A stretch of 64,000 bases of DNA from Paenibacillus thalictri (lineage in GTDB: Bacteria > Bacillota > Bacilli > Paenibacillales > NBRC-103111): NCBI RefSeq assembly GCF_004307995.1, contig NZ_SIRE01000027.1, positions 62,001 to 126,000 on the forward strand, written 5' to 3'. Under the pieces are notes generated by a model, which was given only the letters and a program-made list of their open reading frames with translations, did no database searches and was not told the origin of the DNA. The position numbers and the translations under genes are program-made. This document shows, in pieces, positions 1 to 7,019 of the stretch (position 1 is the stretch's first letter; every line of letters starts with the position of its first letter).

Positions 1-1
1 C

Positions 2-397
2 GACACCGCCAGCGGTACGCATGGCTCCACGCCGAAAGGCCGCAGCGGCGGCTACTCCGGTGAAACCAACAATGCCGGATTGGTACGCGGTCTGTACAAT
101 GCCAACAATCCAATGGATGATAATTACGATCCCAATCAGCTGAATCTTGGCGCCAACAGCTACGAAACGGTTAAGCACCATGAATATTTGTCCCACCCGT
201 TTAAACAAACGATCGCCGAGACGATACGCAGCAAGCAGCCGACCGTCCATGATGTATACATTTCCGCTAACCGCGACTTTCTGAATCAGCTGAACATGTA
301 TGCGCAGGAGGCCTGGAAGGGCAACTCTCTTCAAGCGTACCTCCCCGACTTTAACGCCTCGGTCACGAAAATATTCGGGACTGAACCGAAGCCGTAA
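2..397 (+). CDS. YhcN/YlaJ-family sporulation lipoprotein, C-terminal part
   Basis: The reading frame is open from the left edge, so only the last 131 codons are present and the start and any lipobox lie outside the window. The segment VYISANRDFLNQLNMYA, followed by a PDFNASVTKIFG-type ending, resembles the C-terminal half of the Bacillus YhcN/YlaJ spore lipoproteins. Those proteins are made in the forespore and linked to spore membranes and outgrowth. The first residues visible are Gly/Ser/Thr-rich, as in the low-complexity linker of many family members. A short hairpin with a T-rich tail follows the stop. The family call rests on recognition of the motif only; a different spore-associated lipoprotein remains possible. 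Confidence 0.6.
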   Translation, partial: DTASGTHGSTPKGRSGGYSGETNNAGLVRGLYNANNPMDDNYDPNQLNLGANSYETVKHHEYLSHPFKQTIAETIRSKQPTVHDVYISANRDFLNQLNMYAQEAWKGNSLQAYLPDFNASVTKIFGTEPKP

Positions 398-431
398 CGG
401 ACATCTGCAAAAAACGCTTCTATAATAGATG

Positions 432-466
432 GGCAGACGCAGCAATTGCGATCTGCCTGTTCTTTT
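432..466 (+). terminator. possible intrinsic terminator after the spore lipoprotein gene
   Basis: GGCAGA-CGC pairs with GCG-A-TCTGCC around a 7-nt loop, with one bulged A, and is followed by TGTTCTTTT. The U-run is interrupted, so termination strength is uncertain. Confidence 0.4.
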
Positions 467-533
467 GCTGCAGGTTGCTGTACAATGGGTTTCATCCCCT
501 CATACGAATAGTTTGAAAATAGGAGTATATAAT

Positions 534-2438
534 ATGAAGCAAAACTTTTTATCACTTGGAATTGGAGCCGTTTTTTCAGACGCTCTGAAGACTTCGGGCA
601 TCACGGAACCGACGCCGGTTCAACAGGAAACGATACCGCTTGTGATGAGCGGTCATGATGTCATCGCCGAAGCGCAAACCGGTACGGGCAAAACGCTGGC
701 GTTCGTACTGCCGATCCTGGAGAAGATCGACACCGCCAAAGACGAAGTGCAGGCCTTGATTATGACGCCGACACGGGAACTCGCCATCCAAATCACCAAT
801 GAACTGAAAAAGCTGGCTCCGCTCTCCGGTGCCAGGGTGCTTGCCGCTTACGGCGGTCAGGATGTGGAACGGCAGATCCGCAAATTGGACGGAGCTGTAC
901 ATATTGTCGTGGGCACACCGGGACGGCTTGCCGACCATTTGAAAAGAGGCGCCATTCATTTCGGCAAGCTGGCGTTTCTCGTGTTGGACGAAGCGGATCA
1001 GATGCTGAATATGGGTTTCCTGTCCGATGTGGAAAACATTATTACGCAAAGCACGAGCCGCAGGCAGACCTTGCTCTTCTCTGCAACGATGCCCGCCGGC
1101 GTAAAAAATTTGGCCAAGCGTTTTATGAAGGCTCCGCGGCAGGTGTCACTTCCCGGCAAACGCATTACGCTGGAGGAAATCGAACAAACCGTTGTGCGTA
1201 CGCCGGCGAATAAGAAAACCGATGCGTTATGCGAGCTGATCGACCGGCACAATCCTTATTTGGCCATGGTGTTCTGCCGGACCAAAACCGATGCGGCGGC
1301 GCTGACCGCCGAGCTCATTAAGCGGGGTTATGAAGCGGATGACCTGCATGGCGATTTGACGCAAGCCAAACGTGAGCAAGTGATGAAGCGATTCCGCGAA
1401 GCCAAGATTCAGCTGCTTGTTGCGACCGACATCGCGGCCCGCGGCATCGATGTAGAAGGCATCACGCATATTTACAGCTTCGACATCCCTCACGACGCCG
1501 AAACGTACATTCACCGGATCGGCCGTACCGGGCGGGCGGGTCAGCATGGAGCGGCATTTACCCTGATGACCGATCAAGAGCAGCGTTATTTGGACTTGAT
1601 AGAAAAAGGCATTAAGATGAAGCTTCGCAAAGTGCGGCCGAACGGTGAAGCGGAGCCGCAAGCGCCAGCCCGGACACGGCAGGATGCTACAGGCAAACCT
1701 TCACCCAGAACCGGCGGACAAGGCCGCGGCGGTGAGCAACGCGCTGCCGGAAGAGCTCCCGGAGGACGCGGACGGCGAGCAACGTCTGGATCGTCCCGCG
1801 AATCTTACGCGGAAAAATCGAACCGCGGCAGAACGTCCGGTGCTGCTGAGGAGCGCCGCGGCGGCTTCAGATCGAATGGGACAGCCGGGGCCGGCGGGGC
1901 CGGAGAGTCTTTGGACGGACCACGCACGGCAAGCCGAAATGCCGGCTCTGGACGTAGAACCTCCAATACAGGGGGGACTGGACGCGGCGGCGGGCGGAAT
2001 ACGGCCGAATCCGGCATCAGTGGACGCGCCGGGCGGAGCTTTGATGAGGCCAAAAGCGCAGGACGCGGTGGACGGAATACCGACGAATCCAGCATCAGCG
2101 GACGTGCCGGGCGGAGCTTTGATGAGGCCAAAAGTGCAGGACGCGGTGGACGGAATACCGGCGAATCCAGCATCAGCGGACGCGCAGGGCGGAGCTTTGA
2201 TGAGGCCAAAAGCGCGGGACGCGGTGGACGGAATACCGGCGAATCCGGCATCAGCGGACGCGCCGGGCGGAGCTTTGATGAGGCCAAAAGTGCAGGACGA
2301 GGTGGACGGAATACGGGCGCGCCTGGAAATACCGCACGTGGCGGACGGAGTTCCGACGATGCCGGGAACCCGGGACGCAGCGGTCCGGGTAGGAACCATT
2401 CGGGTACGGCTGGACGCGGGAAACGCCGAGGGAGATAG
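534..2438 (+). CDS. DEAD-box ATP-dependent RNA helicase with Gly/Arg-rich repeat tail
   Basis: Cytosolic RNA helicase of about 634 residues. Visible motifs are the Q-motif region (PTPVQQ, residues 26-31), Walker A AQTGTGKT (47-54), PTREL, DEAD (152-155), SAT (about 183-185), and C-terminal-domain motifs including ARGID and HRIGRTGR (about 327-334). The ATG at 534 was chosen because AGGAG lies 8 bases upstream; an earlier in-frame extension lacks such a site. After the helicase core (about 370 residues) comes a basic tail dominated by tandem 26-residue units of the form GRGGRNT-ESxISGRAGRSFDEAKSA. Such RGG-like tails in cold-shock helicases bind RNA nonspecifically. The core resembles the CshA/CshB group involved in RNA decay and ribosome assembly, but I cannot assign which one. 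Confidence 0.93.
   Translation: MKQNFLSLGIGAVFSDALKTSGITEPTPVQQETIPLVMSGHDVIAEAQTGTGKTLAFVLPILEKIDTAKDEVQALIMTPTRELAIQITNELKKLAPLSGARVLAAYGGQDVERQIRKLDGAVHIVVGTPGRLADHLKRGAIHFGKLAFLVLDEADQMLNMGFLSDVENIITQSTSRRQTLLFSATMPAGVKNLAKRFMKAPRQVSLPGKRITLEEIEQTVVRTPANKKTDALCELIDRHNPYLAMVFCRTKTDAAALTAELIKRGYEADDLHGDLTQAKREQVMKRFREAKIQLLVATDIAARGIDVEGITHIYSFDIPHDAETYIHRIGRTGRAGQHGAAFTLMTDQEQRYLDLIEKGIKMKLRKVRPNGEAEPQAPARTRQDATGKPSPRTGGQGRGGEQRAAGRAPGGRGRRATSGSSRESYAEKSNRGRTSGAAEERRGGFRSNGTAGAGGAGESLDGPRTASRNAGSGRRTSNTGGTGRGGGRNTAESGISGRAGRSFDEAKSAGRGGRNTDESSISGRAGRSFDEAKSAGRGGRNTGESSISGRAGRSFDEAKSAGRGGRNTGESGISGRAGRSFDEAKSAGRGGRNTGAPGNTARGGRSSDDAGNPGRSGPGRNHSGTAGRGKRRGR
1980..2340 (+). repeat. tandem 78-bp coding repeat in helicase tail
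   Basis: Near-identical 78-bp units begin at 2061, 2139 and 2217. A slightly longer first copy (81 bp, one extra Gly codon) starts at 1980, and a diverged partial copy lies at 2295-2340. Each unit encodes 26 residues with two RGG/RAG-like clusters and an SFDEAKSA segment. Differences between copies are mostly single bases, suggesting recent slippage or unequal exchange. Confidence 0.9.
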
Positions 2439-2473
2439 GAGAACTTGGAAGCAATGTTAAAGCTTCACTTTAC

Positions 2474-2502
2474 CTGTCAAGGCAAAACATGTAAAATATA
2501 AT
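2474..2502 (+). promoter_or_regulatory. possible sigma-A promoter for the guanylate-kinase-like gene
   Basis: CTGTCA (2474-2479) and TATAAT (2497-2502) are separated by 17 bases. The -10 box is perfect and the -35 box matches TTGACA at 4 of 6 positions. It lies about 185 bases upstream of the start, leaving a long leader with no recognised element. Confidence 0.4.
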
Positions 2503-2688
2503 AGTAGGCCTGCCGTTCTCCCCTTCTTCGGGCCGACCGTCAGGTACTCCTGTGTTTCTCGCACCTTCCCTCTTAGGCAGATGTCTCGCACCTTATAAGT
2601 TCAAGTTCATCTCGCCATCCGTGTTAGTTCTTTCTCATGAAGTATTCGAACTACAATCTATTGCCATTATATGAATAGGAGGGATTCG

Positions 2689-3276
2689 ATGTACGAACTG
2701 AAGGACCAAGAAATGATTTTCGTTTTTACCGGACCCAACGGTGCCGGACGCAGAACGGTAGCAGAAATGTCGGGGACCACGCTTGGCATCAAGCAGGTGC
2801 TCTCTTATACGACCAGACCGCCGCGGCCCGGTGAAGTCGACGGGGAGGATTATCACTTTATTTCCGGAGAAGCTTTTATTGAAGCGGACCGCCGCCAAGA
2901 GTTTATGGAAGTCATTGAGATCGACGGTTTTATGTACGGGATCAAGGATTCCGACTTGGCCGAGATGATCCAAGCCGGCAATGCCATTTACGTGGTGCTT
3001 AACAGGTACGGCGCGGAAATGCTGAAACAGCTCTATGGAAAAAATGTCGTGCGCATCTCCATATACGCCGACCGCGAAACGATATTGGCCCGTCAAAGGG
3101 ATCGCGGGGATTCGGCTTTGATGATCGAGCGATATATGTCCCATTATGATGAAGAGATGGCTTACCGCTCGGAATGTGAGCATGCCTTCGAAAATATTGA
3201 TTCGGCGCATACGATGTTTGATTTGACCAAAATTTTGGACGGTTATTTAAACCGCAACCTGCTCGATCTGGACTAA
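2689..3276 (+). CDS. guanylate kinase-like protein with altered P-loop
   Basis: Protein of 195 residues with the layout of guanylate kinases: an N-terminal nucleotide-binding loop, then SYTTRPPRPGEVDGEDYHF, which matches the GMP-binding segment of GMP kinases, and an FMEVIEIDGFMYG segment. The P-loop reads GPNGAGRRT, so arginine replaces the lysine expected in GxxGxGKS/T. This recalls catalytically weak or inactive guanylate-kinase-like domains. The start at 2689 was chosen because AGGAGGG lies 6 bases before it; an upstream in-frame ATG at 2671 would place that site inside the gene. It stands alone, flanked by a possible promoter and a strong terminator. It is probably a paralogue rather than the housekeeping Gmk; residual activity is unknown. 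Confidence 0.8.
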   Translation: MYELKDQEMIFVFTGPNGAGRRTVAEMSGTTLGIKQVLSYTTRPPRPGEVDGEDYHFISGEAFIEADRRQEFMEVIEIDGFMYGIKDSDLAEMIQAGNAIYVVLNRYGAEMLKQLYGKNVVRISIYADRETILARQRDRGDSALMIERYMSHYDEEMAYRSECEHAFENIDSAHTMFDLTKILDGYLNRNLLDLD

Positions 3277-3284
3277 AGCGAACA

Positions 3285-3329
3285 AGACTGCCGGGACCCG
3301 CACGGGTGCTGCCGGCAGTCTTTTCGTTT
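3285..3329 (+). terminator. intrinsic terminator after the guanylate-kinase-like gene
   Basis: A perfect 10-bp stem AGACTGCCGG/CCGGCAGTCT is followed by TTTTCGTTT, starting 9 bases after the stop codon. Confidence 0.9.
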
Positions 3330-3466
3330 CTGCGGTTTGGCTGTCCCAGCAAAGCTTCATCGCTTGGGCAGTGCCTCACAGGCAGACATTGCCTTTGCCG
3401 TTATACACCTTTGTCCCGCGAGCTTGAAGCCGGCCGATCAAGTCATACTTTACAGGAGGGTATACG

Positions 3467-4627
3467 ATGCGGATTCACTCTATTGAACCGACGCCAAGTC
3501 CAAACACGATGAAAATTAACGTTGACGAAAAAATTCCGGACGGTGTGCGGGTTACCTATACGGCCGACACCTCCGCGAAAGCGCCGGCGTATATTCGCAA
3601 GCTGCTCGGTATTTCCGGCGTGGCCAGCGTCTACCGCGCCGCCGATTTTATCGCCGTGGACCGTACGGCTAAAGCGGACTGGCAGGCCATCCTCGCCGGC
3701 GTCAGGGAAGCGCTGGGCGGAGACAATGCCGCAGGCGGTCCGGCCGCCGCGGGAGATGCCGGTACCGAAGCCGATGCCGCCGGATTCGGCGAGGTGACCG
3801 TGCTGCTGCAGACGTTCCGCGGCATTCCGCTGCAGGTGCGCGTCAGCCTTGGCACCGAGCAGCAGCGGGCGGCGCTGCCGGAGCGGTTCTCGCAAGCGGC
3901 CGTGCAAGCCGGCACCGCTGCGCCGAACCTGATCAAGGAGCGCCAGCTCGAGGAGCTCGGCGTCCGCTATGGAGAACTGCGCGACGTGCTGGACGCCGTC
4001 GTGCAGGAGATCGACGCCGCGTACGACCCGCCGCGGCTGGAAGAGCTGGTGCGGCTGGCGATGGCCGCGCCGACGCAAGAAGCCGTCGCCGCGCCGCCGG
4101 AGCGGCGGGAGCTGTCCGCGGCCGAGGTCGCGGAGCGCTTCGCGAGCGCCGACTGGAAGCAGCGCTATGCCGCGCTGCGGCAGATGCGGCCCGCGGCCGA
4201 TAAGCTGCCGCTGCTGGAGCGCGCGCTCGGCGACGCGAACGCCTCGGTGCGGCGGCTCGCAGCGGTATACCTCGGGGACCTCAAGTCCCCCGAGGCGGTG
4301 ACGCTGCTCTGCCGCGCGCTCGAGGACGATGCCGCGGCGGTGCGGCGCACGGTCGGCGACACGCTGTCGGACATCGGCGATCCCGCCGCCATCCCGGCGA
4401 TGGTGCGCGCCCTCTCCGACCCGAGCAAAATCGTGCGCTGGCGGGCGGCCCGCTTCCTGTTCGAGGTCGGCGACGACACGGCGCTTCCCGCATTGCGCGC
4501 CGCCGAGAACGATCCGGAGTTCGAGATCAGCATGCAGATCAAGATGGCGGTGGAGCGCATCGAAGGCGGCCATGAAGCGGAAGGTTCCGTCTGGCAGCAG
4601 ATGACACGCCGCGATCGTTCGAAATAA
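3467..4627 (+). CDS. cvfC: CvfC-family protein: Nfu N-terminal-like domain plus HEAT repeats
   Basis: Protein of 386 residues. Residues 1-90 match the Nfu/NifU N-terminal-type domain (MRIHSIEPTPSPNTMKIN start, then the GISGVASVYRAADFIAVDR segment). The C-terminal half, from about 205, carries HEAT-like repeats with the rhythm LGDANASVRRLAAVYLGDL and LSDPSKIVRWRAARFLFEVGD. This architecture is that of the staphylococcal conserved virulence factor C and Bacillus YpgR, cytosolic proteins of unclear biochemical role. AGGAGGG lies 6 bases before the ATG. The central part is very GC-rich with strong third-position G/C, which creates long false frames on both strands. A terminator follows directly. 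Confidence 0.85.
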   Translation: MRIHSIEPTPSPNTMKINVDEKIPDGVRVTYTADTSAKAPAYIRKLLGISGVASVYRAADFIAVDRTAKADWQAILAGVREALGGDNAAGGPAAAGDAGTEADAAGFGEVTVLLQTFRGIPLQVRVSLGTEQQRAALPERFSQAAVQAGTAAPNLIKERQLEELGVRYGELRDVLDAVVQEIDAAYDPPRLEELVRLAMAAPTQEAVAAPPERRELSAAEVAERFASADWKQRYAALRQMRPAADKLPLLERALGDANASVRRLAAVYLGDLKSPEAVTLLCRALEDDAAAVRRTVGDTLSDIGDPAAIPAMVRALSDPSKIVRWRAARFLFEVGDDTALPALRAAENDPEFEISMQIKMAVERIEGGHEAEGSVWQQMTRRDRSK

Positions 4628-4638
4628 CGCATGTTAAC

Positions 4639-4679
4639 GGCGTTTCCAGGGGCATCCACCCGGAAGCGCCATTTTTTTT
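4639..4679 (+). terminator. intrinsic terminator after cvfC
   Basis: GGCGTTTCC pairs with GGAAGCGCC (one G-U pair) and is followed by eight T residues, 11 bases past the stop codon. Confidence 0.9.
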
Positions 4680-4799
4680 CATTTGGTCACCTTTCTTGGC
4701 ATGGCAAGGTTCTCAATCCACCGCCGCTTTATAGCAGATCGATCCTGATTTAACATTACCATTCAGGTAGTTGATGGGCGGTTACACCTGATTCGCTTT

Positions 4800-5045
4800 A
4801 ACGAACCTCGCTCGGGGACTTTTAATTCATTACGCATAGCCCACTGCCCCCTCTAAACGGACATGACCTGATCATTCATTGCGCACATGCCAATATGAGG
4901 TCAGCCTCCCCGCCTCTCTTACGGACATGATTGTTATTTCGTTGCGCATATCTCAATATGCGATCGGGCTGCTCCCTCTTACGGACATGATTGTTAATTC
5001 ATTGCGCATATCCCAGTATACGATCAGCCTGCCCCTCTTACGGAC
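4800..5045. repeat. degenerate ~60-bp intergenic tandem repeat
   Basis: Four to five diverged units of about 60-64 bp are recognisable, each beginning near a CTCTTACGGACATGA block (starts near 4855, 4916, 4976 and 5036). Each continues through TTCATTGCGCATAT and an AATATG/GTATACGATC block. An older copy is visible at about 4805-4855. They are non-coding and lie in the 0.9-kb gap between cvfC and the MBL hydrolase. Confidence 0.75.
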
Positions 5046-5087
5046 ATGAGCGCCGCAATTTAAACAAAATCAGAGGTTTGCCAAGCG

Positions 5088-5222
5088 TAACGGACACAGG
5101 GGTCCTTATTTTGCCTATCACCTATGGTTTCCCTGAGTTTTTGAGCGAATAAGTGCGTCTCTGTCCGTTAAAAAAGCAAAACTCGACTTTTTTGCCAAAT
5201 AAGCGCACTCCTGTCCGTCAGA
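5088..5222. repeat. imperfect inverted repeat plus third related copy (TAACGGACA element)
   Basis: TAACGGACACAGGGGTCCTTATT (5088-5110) is an imperfect reverse complement of the segment at 5148-5170 ending in CTCTGTCCGTTA. A third related half (CCAAATAAGCGCACTCCTGTCCGTC, about 5197-5221) lies in direct orientation to the right arm. The shared core is a TAACGGACA-N-AGTGCGCTTATT-like word. It looks like a dispersed intergenic element rather than a terminator, since no T-tract follows. Confidence 0.6.
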
Positions 5223-5454
5223 ATTGGGCCGTGACGGTTCGTAGGTTAATGGTCTTCAGAACTGCCATTCGGCGGCCATCTCATATTGTCCTGATGAAAT
5301 CGCAAAGGCACAGTACTGACTGTAAGCCCTGTCCATTAGCCATATTAACTGAAATTACGGATCGTGCTACTAGTATACGTTGGCGCCGACTATTCTTGGA
5401 GCCTGGCTCGGGCGCAGACCTAAGAACATCATTGCTCCACGCGCACGAACCACC
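5223..5454. other. gene-free intergenic stretch without recognised signals
   Basis: No credible coding frame, RNA gene or promoter was recognised. An open frame crosses it but has no ribosome binding site and runs through the flanking repeats. Confidence 0.5.
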
Positions 5455-5563
5455 GGGGGCGGCACCGCGTGGCGGTCGGCCACACCATCGGTGACGGCAC
5501 GGCGCGACGGTCGGTGGCTACACCGGTGGCGGCACCCCGTGACGGTCGGTCGCTCAACCGTCC
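5455..5563. repeat. three GC-rich ~36-bp tandem units
   Basis: Three units share the order GGCGGCACC-GCG-GGCGGTCGG-CACACC with changes, starting near 5455, 5491 and 5527. They lie just beyond the stop codon of the minus-strand MBL-fold gene, so they form its 3' flank. Confidence 0.6.
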
Positions 5564-5570
5564 TCTCTCC

Positions 5571-6758
5571 TCAAAAGCGCAGCGTTTCTCCCAACGCCGG
5601 TACAAGCAGGCGCTCCGCCGGCAGTCCCCTTCGCTGCCATTCGGCATACAGCCGGTCCAGCGCTTCCTTCGGCGTATCGTCAGCCAGCCGGAACGCGCCG
5701 TAATGCATCGGAATCATGACCTCTCCGTTCGCATCAAGGAAAGCCTGCACCGCTTCCTCCGGGGTGACGTGCTGCAGCGCCATAAACCACTCCGGCTCGT
5801 AAGCGCCGATCGGCATCAGGGTATAATCCGGCTTGAACCGTTCGCCGATCAGCCCAAATCCGCGGAAATATCCGCTGTCCCCGGCGAAATAGATCGTTTG
5901 CTTGCCTGCGCTGTCTTCCCCTTTCCTGCTCTCGCCGGCTTGCGTAAGCCCTGCTGGTTTTGCTCCCTGGCTGCGGCCGCCTGCCTCCCCCGCTTCCTCC
6001 GCTGTCTGCCCATTCCGTTTCGCGTAATCCGGTTCGGCTGACTTCCAGCCGCCGTCATCCACTCGCCCAGTTCCTTCTACCGATAAGCTGCTCCCGCTCC
6101 GCAGTTCCGCTTCCTTAAGGTTGTTACCCGATTCTGCTCCCACTCCCGACGCTCCGTCGTCGCCGGACTTCTCCAGCACCCAGCCGCCCCAATGCGAGTT
6201 GTTGGTATCCCACAACGTTCTTCTTGTCCAATGCTGGGCCGGCACAAAATGAAACTCAACTCCGCCGGCGCGGGTTGTCCCCCACCATTGCAGCTCTTCG
6301 ACGCGGCGGAAGCCTTTTTTTCGCAATGACTCGGAGAGTCCGGCCGGCACTAGCAGCATCGGCTCGCCGGAAGGCTGCCGCCGCAGCGATGATAAAGTTT
6401 TCATATGCATATGGTCATAATGGCTGTGCGATAACAGCACCACATCGATCGGCGGCAGCTCGGCCAACGTAAGCCCCGGAGCGGAAAGTCTTTTTTGAAA
6501 CCCCATGCTCTCCGCCCATACCGGATCGGTTAACACGTTCAAACCGCCGATCTGAAGCAGGAACGTCGAATGACCGATCCATGTAATGGACATTTCCGAC
6601 CGGTTCTGGCGCAGCCAGCCGATTTGCTTGGTTTTCGCGGACGGGACGACATACGATAAATCTTTCTTTTTGGCCTTGCGTTCTTTACGCCATTTCCGCA
6701 AATCTGCAAACGATTTGTTGACCCATTCGATATCCATATTGCCGTATTTATGACTCAC
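5571..6758 (-). CDS. MBL-fold (UlaG/NAPE-PLD-like) metal-dependent hydrolase with insertion
   Basis: Protein of 395 residues. Metal ligands are visible as HSHYDH, a later PAQHW histidine, FAGDSGYF, and the C-terminal MHYGAF histidine. ITWIGHSTFLL near residue 58 and LTDPVW are typical of the NAPE-PLD/UlaG-like metallo-beta-lactamase group, whose members hydrolyse phosphodiesters or lactones. The GTG at 6758 was chosen because GGAGGG lies 6 bases upstream; a longer frame has no site. Residues about 197-285, between GGWVLEK and GKQTIYF, are a Gly/Ser/Ala/Glu-rich insertion with no fold signature. The paralogue at 60.6 kb lacks it. Substrate unknown. Confidence 0.85.
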   Translation of the reverse strand: MSHKYGNMDIEWVNKSFADLRKWRKERKAKKKDLSYVVPSAKTKQIGWLRQNRSEMSITWIGHSTFLLQIGGLNVLTDPVWAESMGFQKRLSAPGLTLAELPPIDVVLLSHSHYDHMHMKTLSSLRRQPSGEPMLLVPAGLSESLRKKGFRRVEELQWWGTTRAGGVEFHFVPAQHWTRRTLWDTNNSHWGGWVLEKSGDDGASGVGAESGNNLKEAELRSGSSLSVEGTGRVDDGGWKSAEPDYAKRNGQTAEEAGEAGGRSQGAKPAGLTQAGESRKGEDSAGKQTIYFAGDSGYFRGFGLIGERFKPDYTLMPIGAYEPEWFMALQHVTPEEAVQAFLDANGEVMIPMHYGAFRLADDTPKEALDRLYAEWQRRGLPAERLLVPALGETLRF

Positions 6759-7019
6759 ATTTATCCCTCCACCCGCCGGTTTGTGCACTTTTTATATCTT
6801 TTCCTATGTTCGGGGCCACTGCATCAGGGGTTTGCAGCTCGAAATATTCCTTTATCAAGGCTTAACTTAACAAGGATCGGAAAATCAAATACCCATGGTC
6901 CCTGCTTCCAAAACAAGCCCCTATCTCATGTGATGGCCCGGTATCTATTATTCTCTCATATTCCGCGAAAATACGAAAACTGCTATAATGGAAGAAATGA
7001 AATTAGGGAGAGAGCACTA

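Noticed and set aside
1645..2460. Long overlapping open frames on both strands over the helicase tail
   Set aside because: They arise from the GC-rich tandem repeat; none has a ribosome binding site and the helicase frame explains the sequence.
3443..4573. Antisense frame of 376 codons over cvfC
   Set aside because: High GC at third positions removes stops; composition is Arg/His/Gly-rich without any domain.
4800..5222. Possible CRISPR array
   Set aside because: Units are degenerate, there are no unique regularly spaced spacers between constant repeats, and no cas genes are near.
5153..5494. Open frame of 113 codons in the repeat-filled gap
   Set aside because: It starts inside an intergenic repeat, has no ribosome binding site and ends in the GC-rich repeat.
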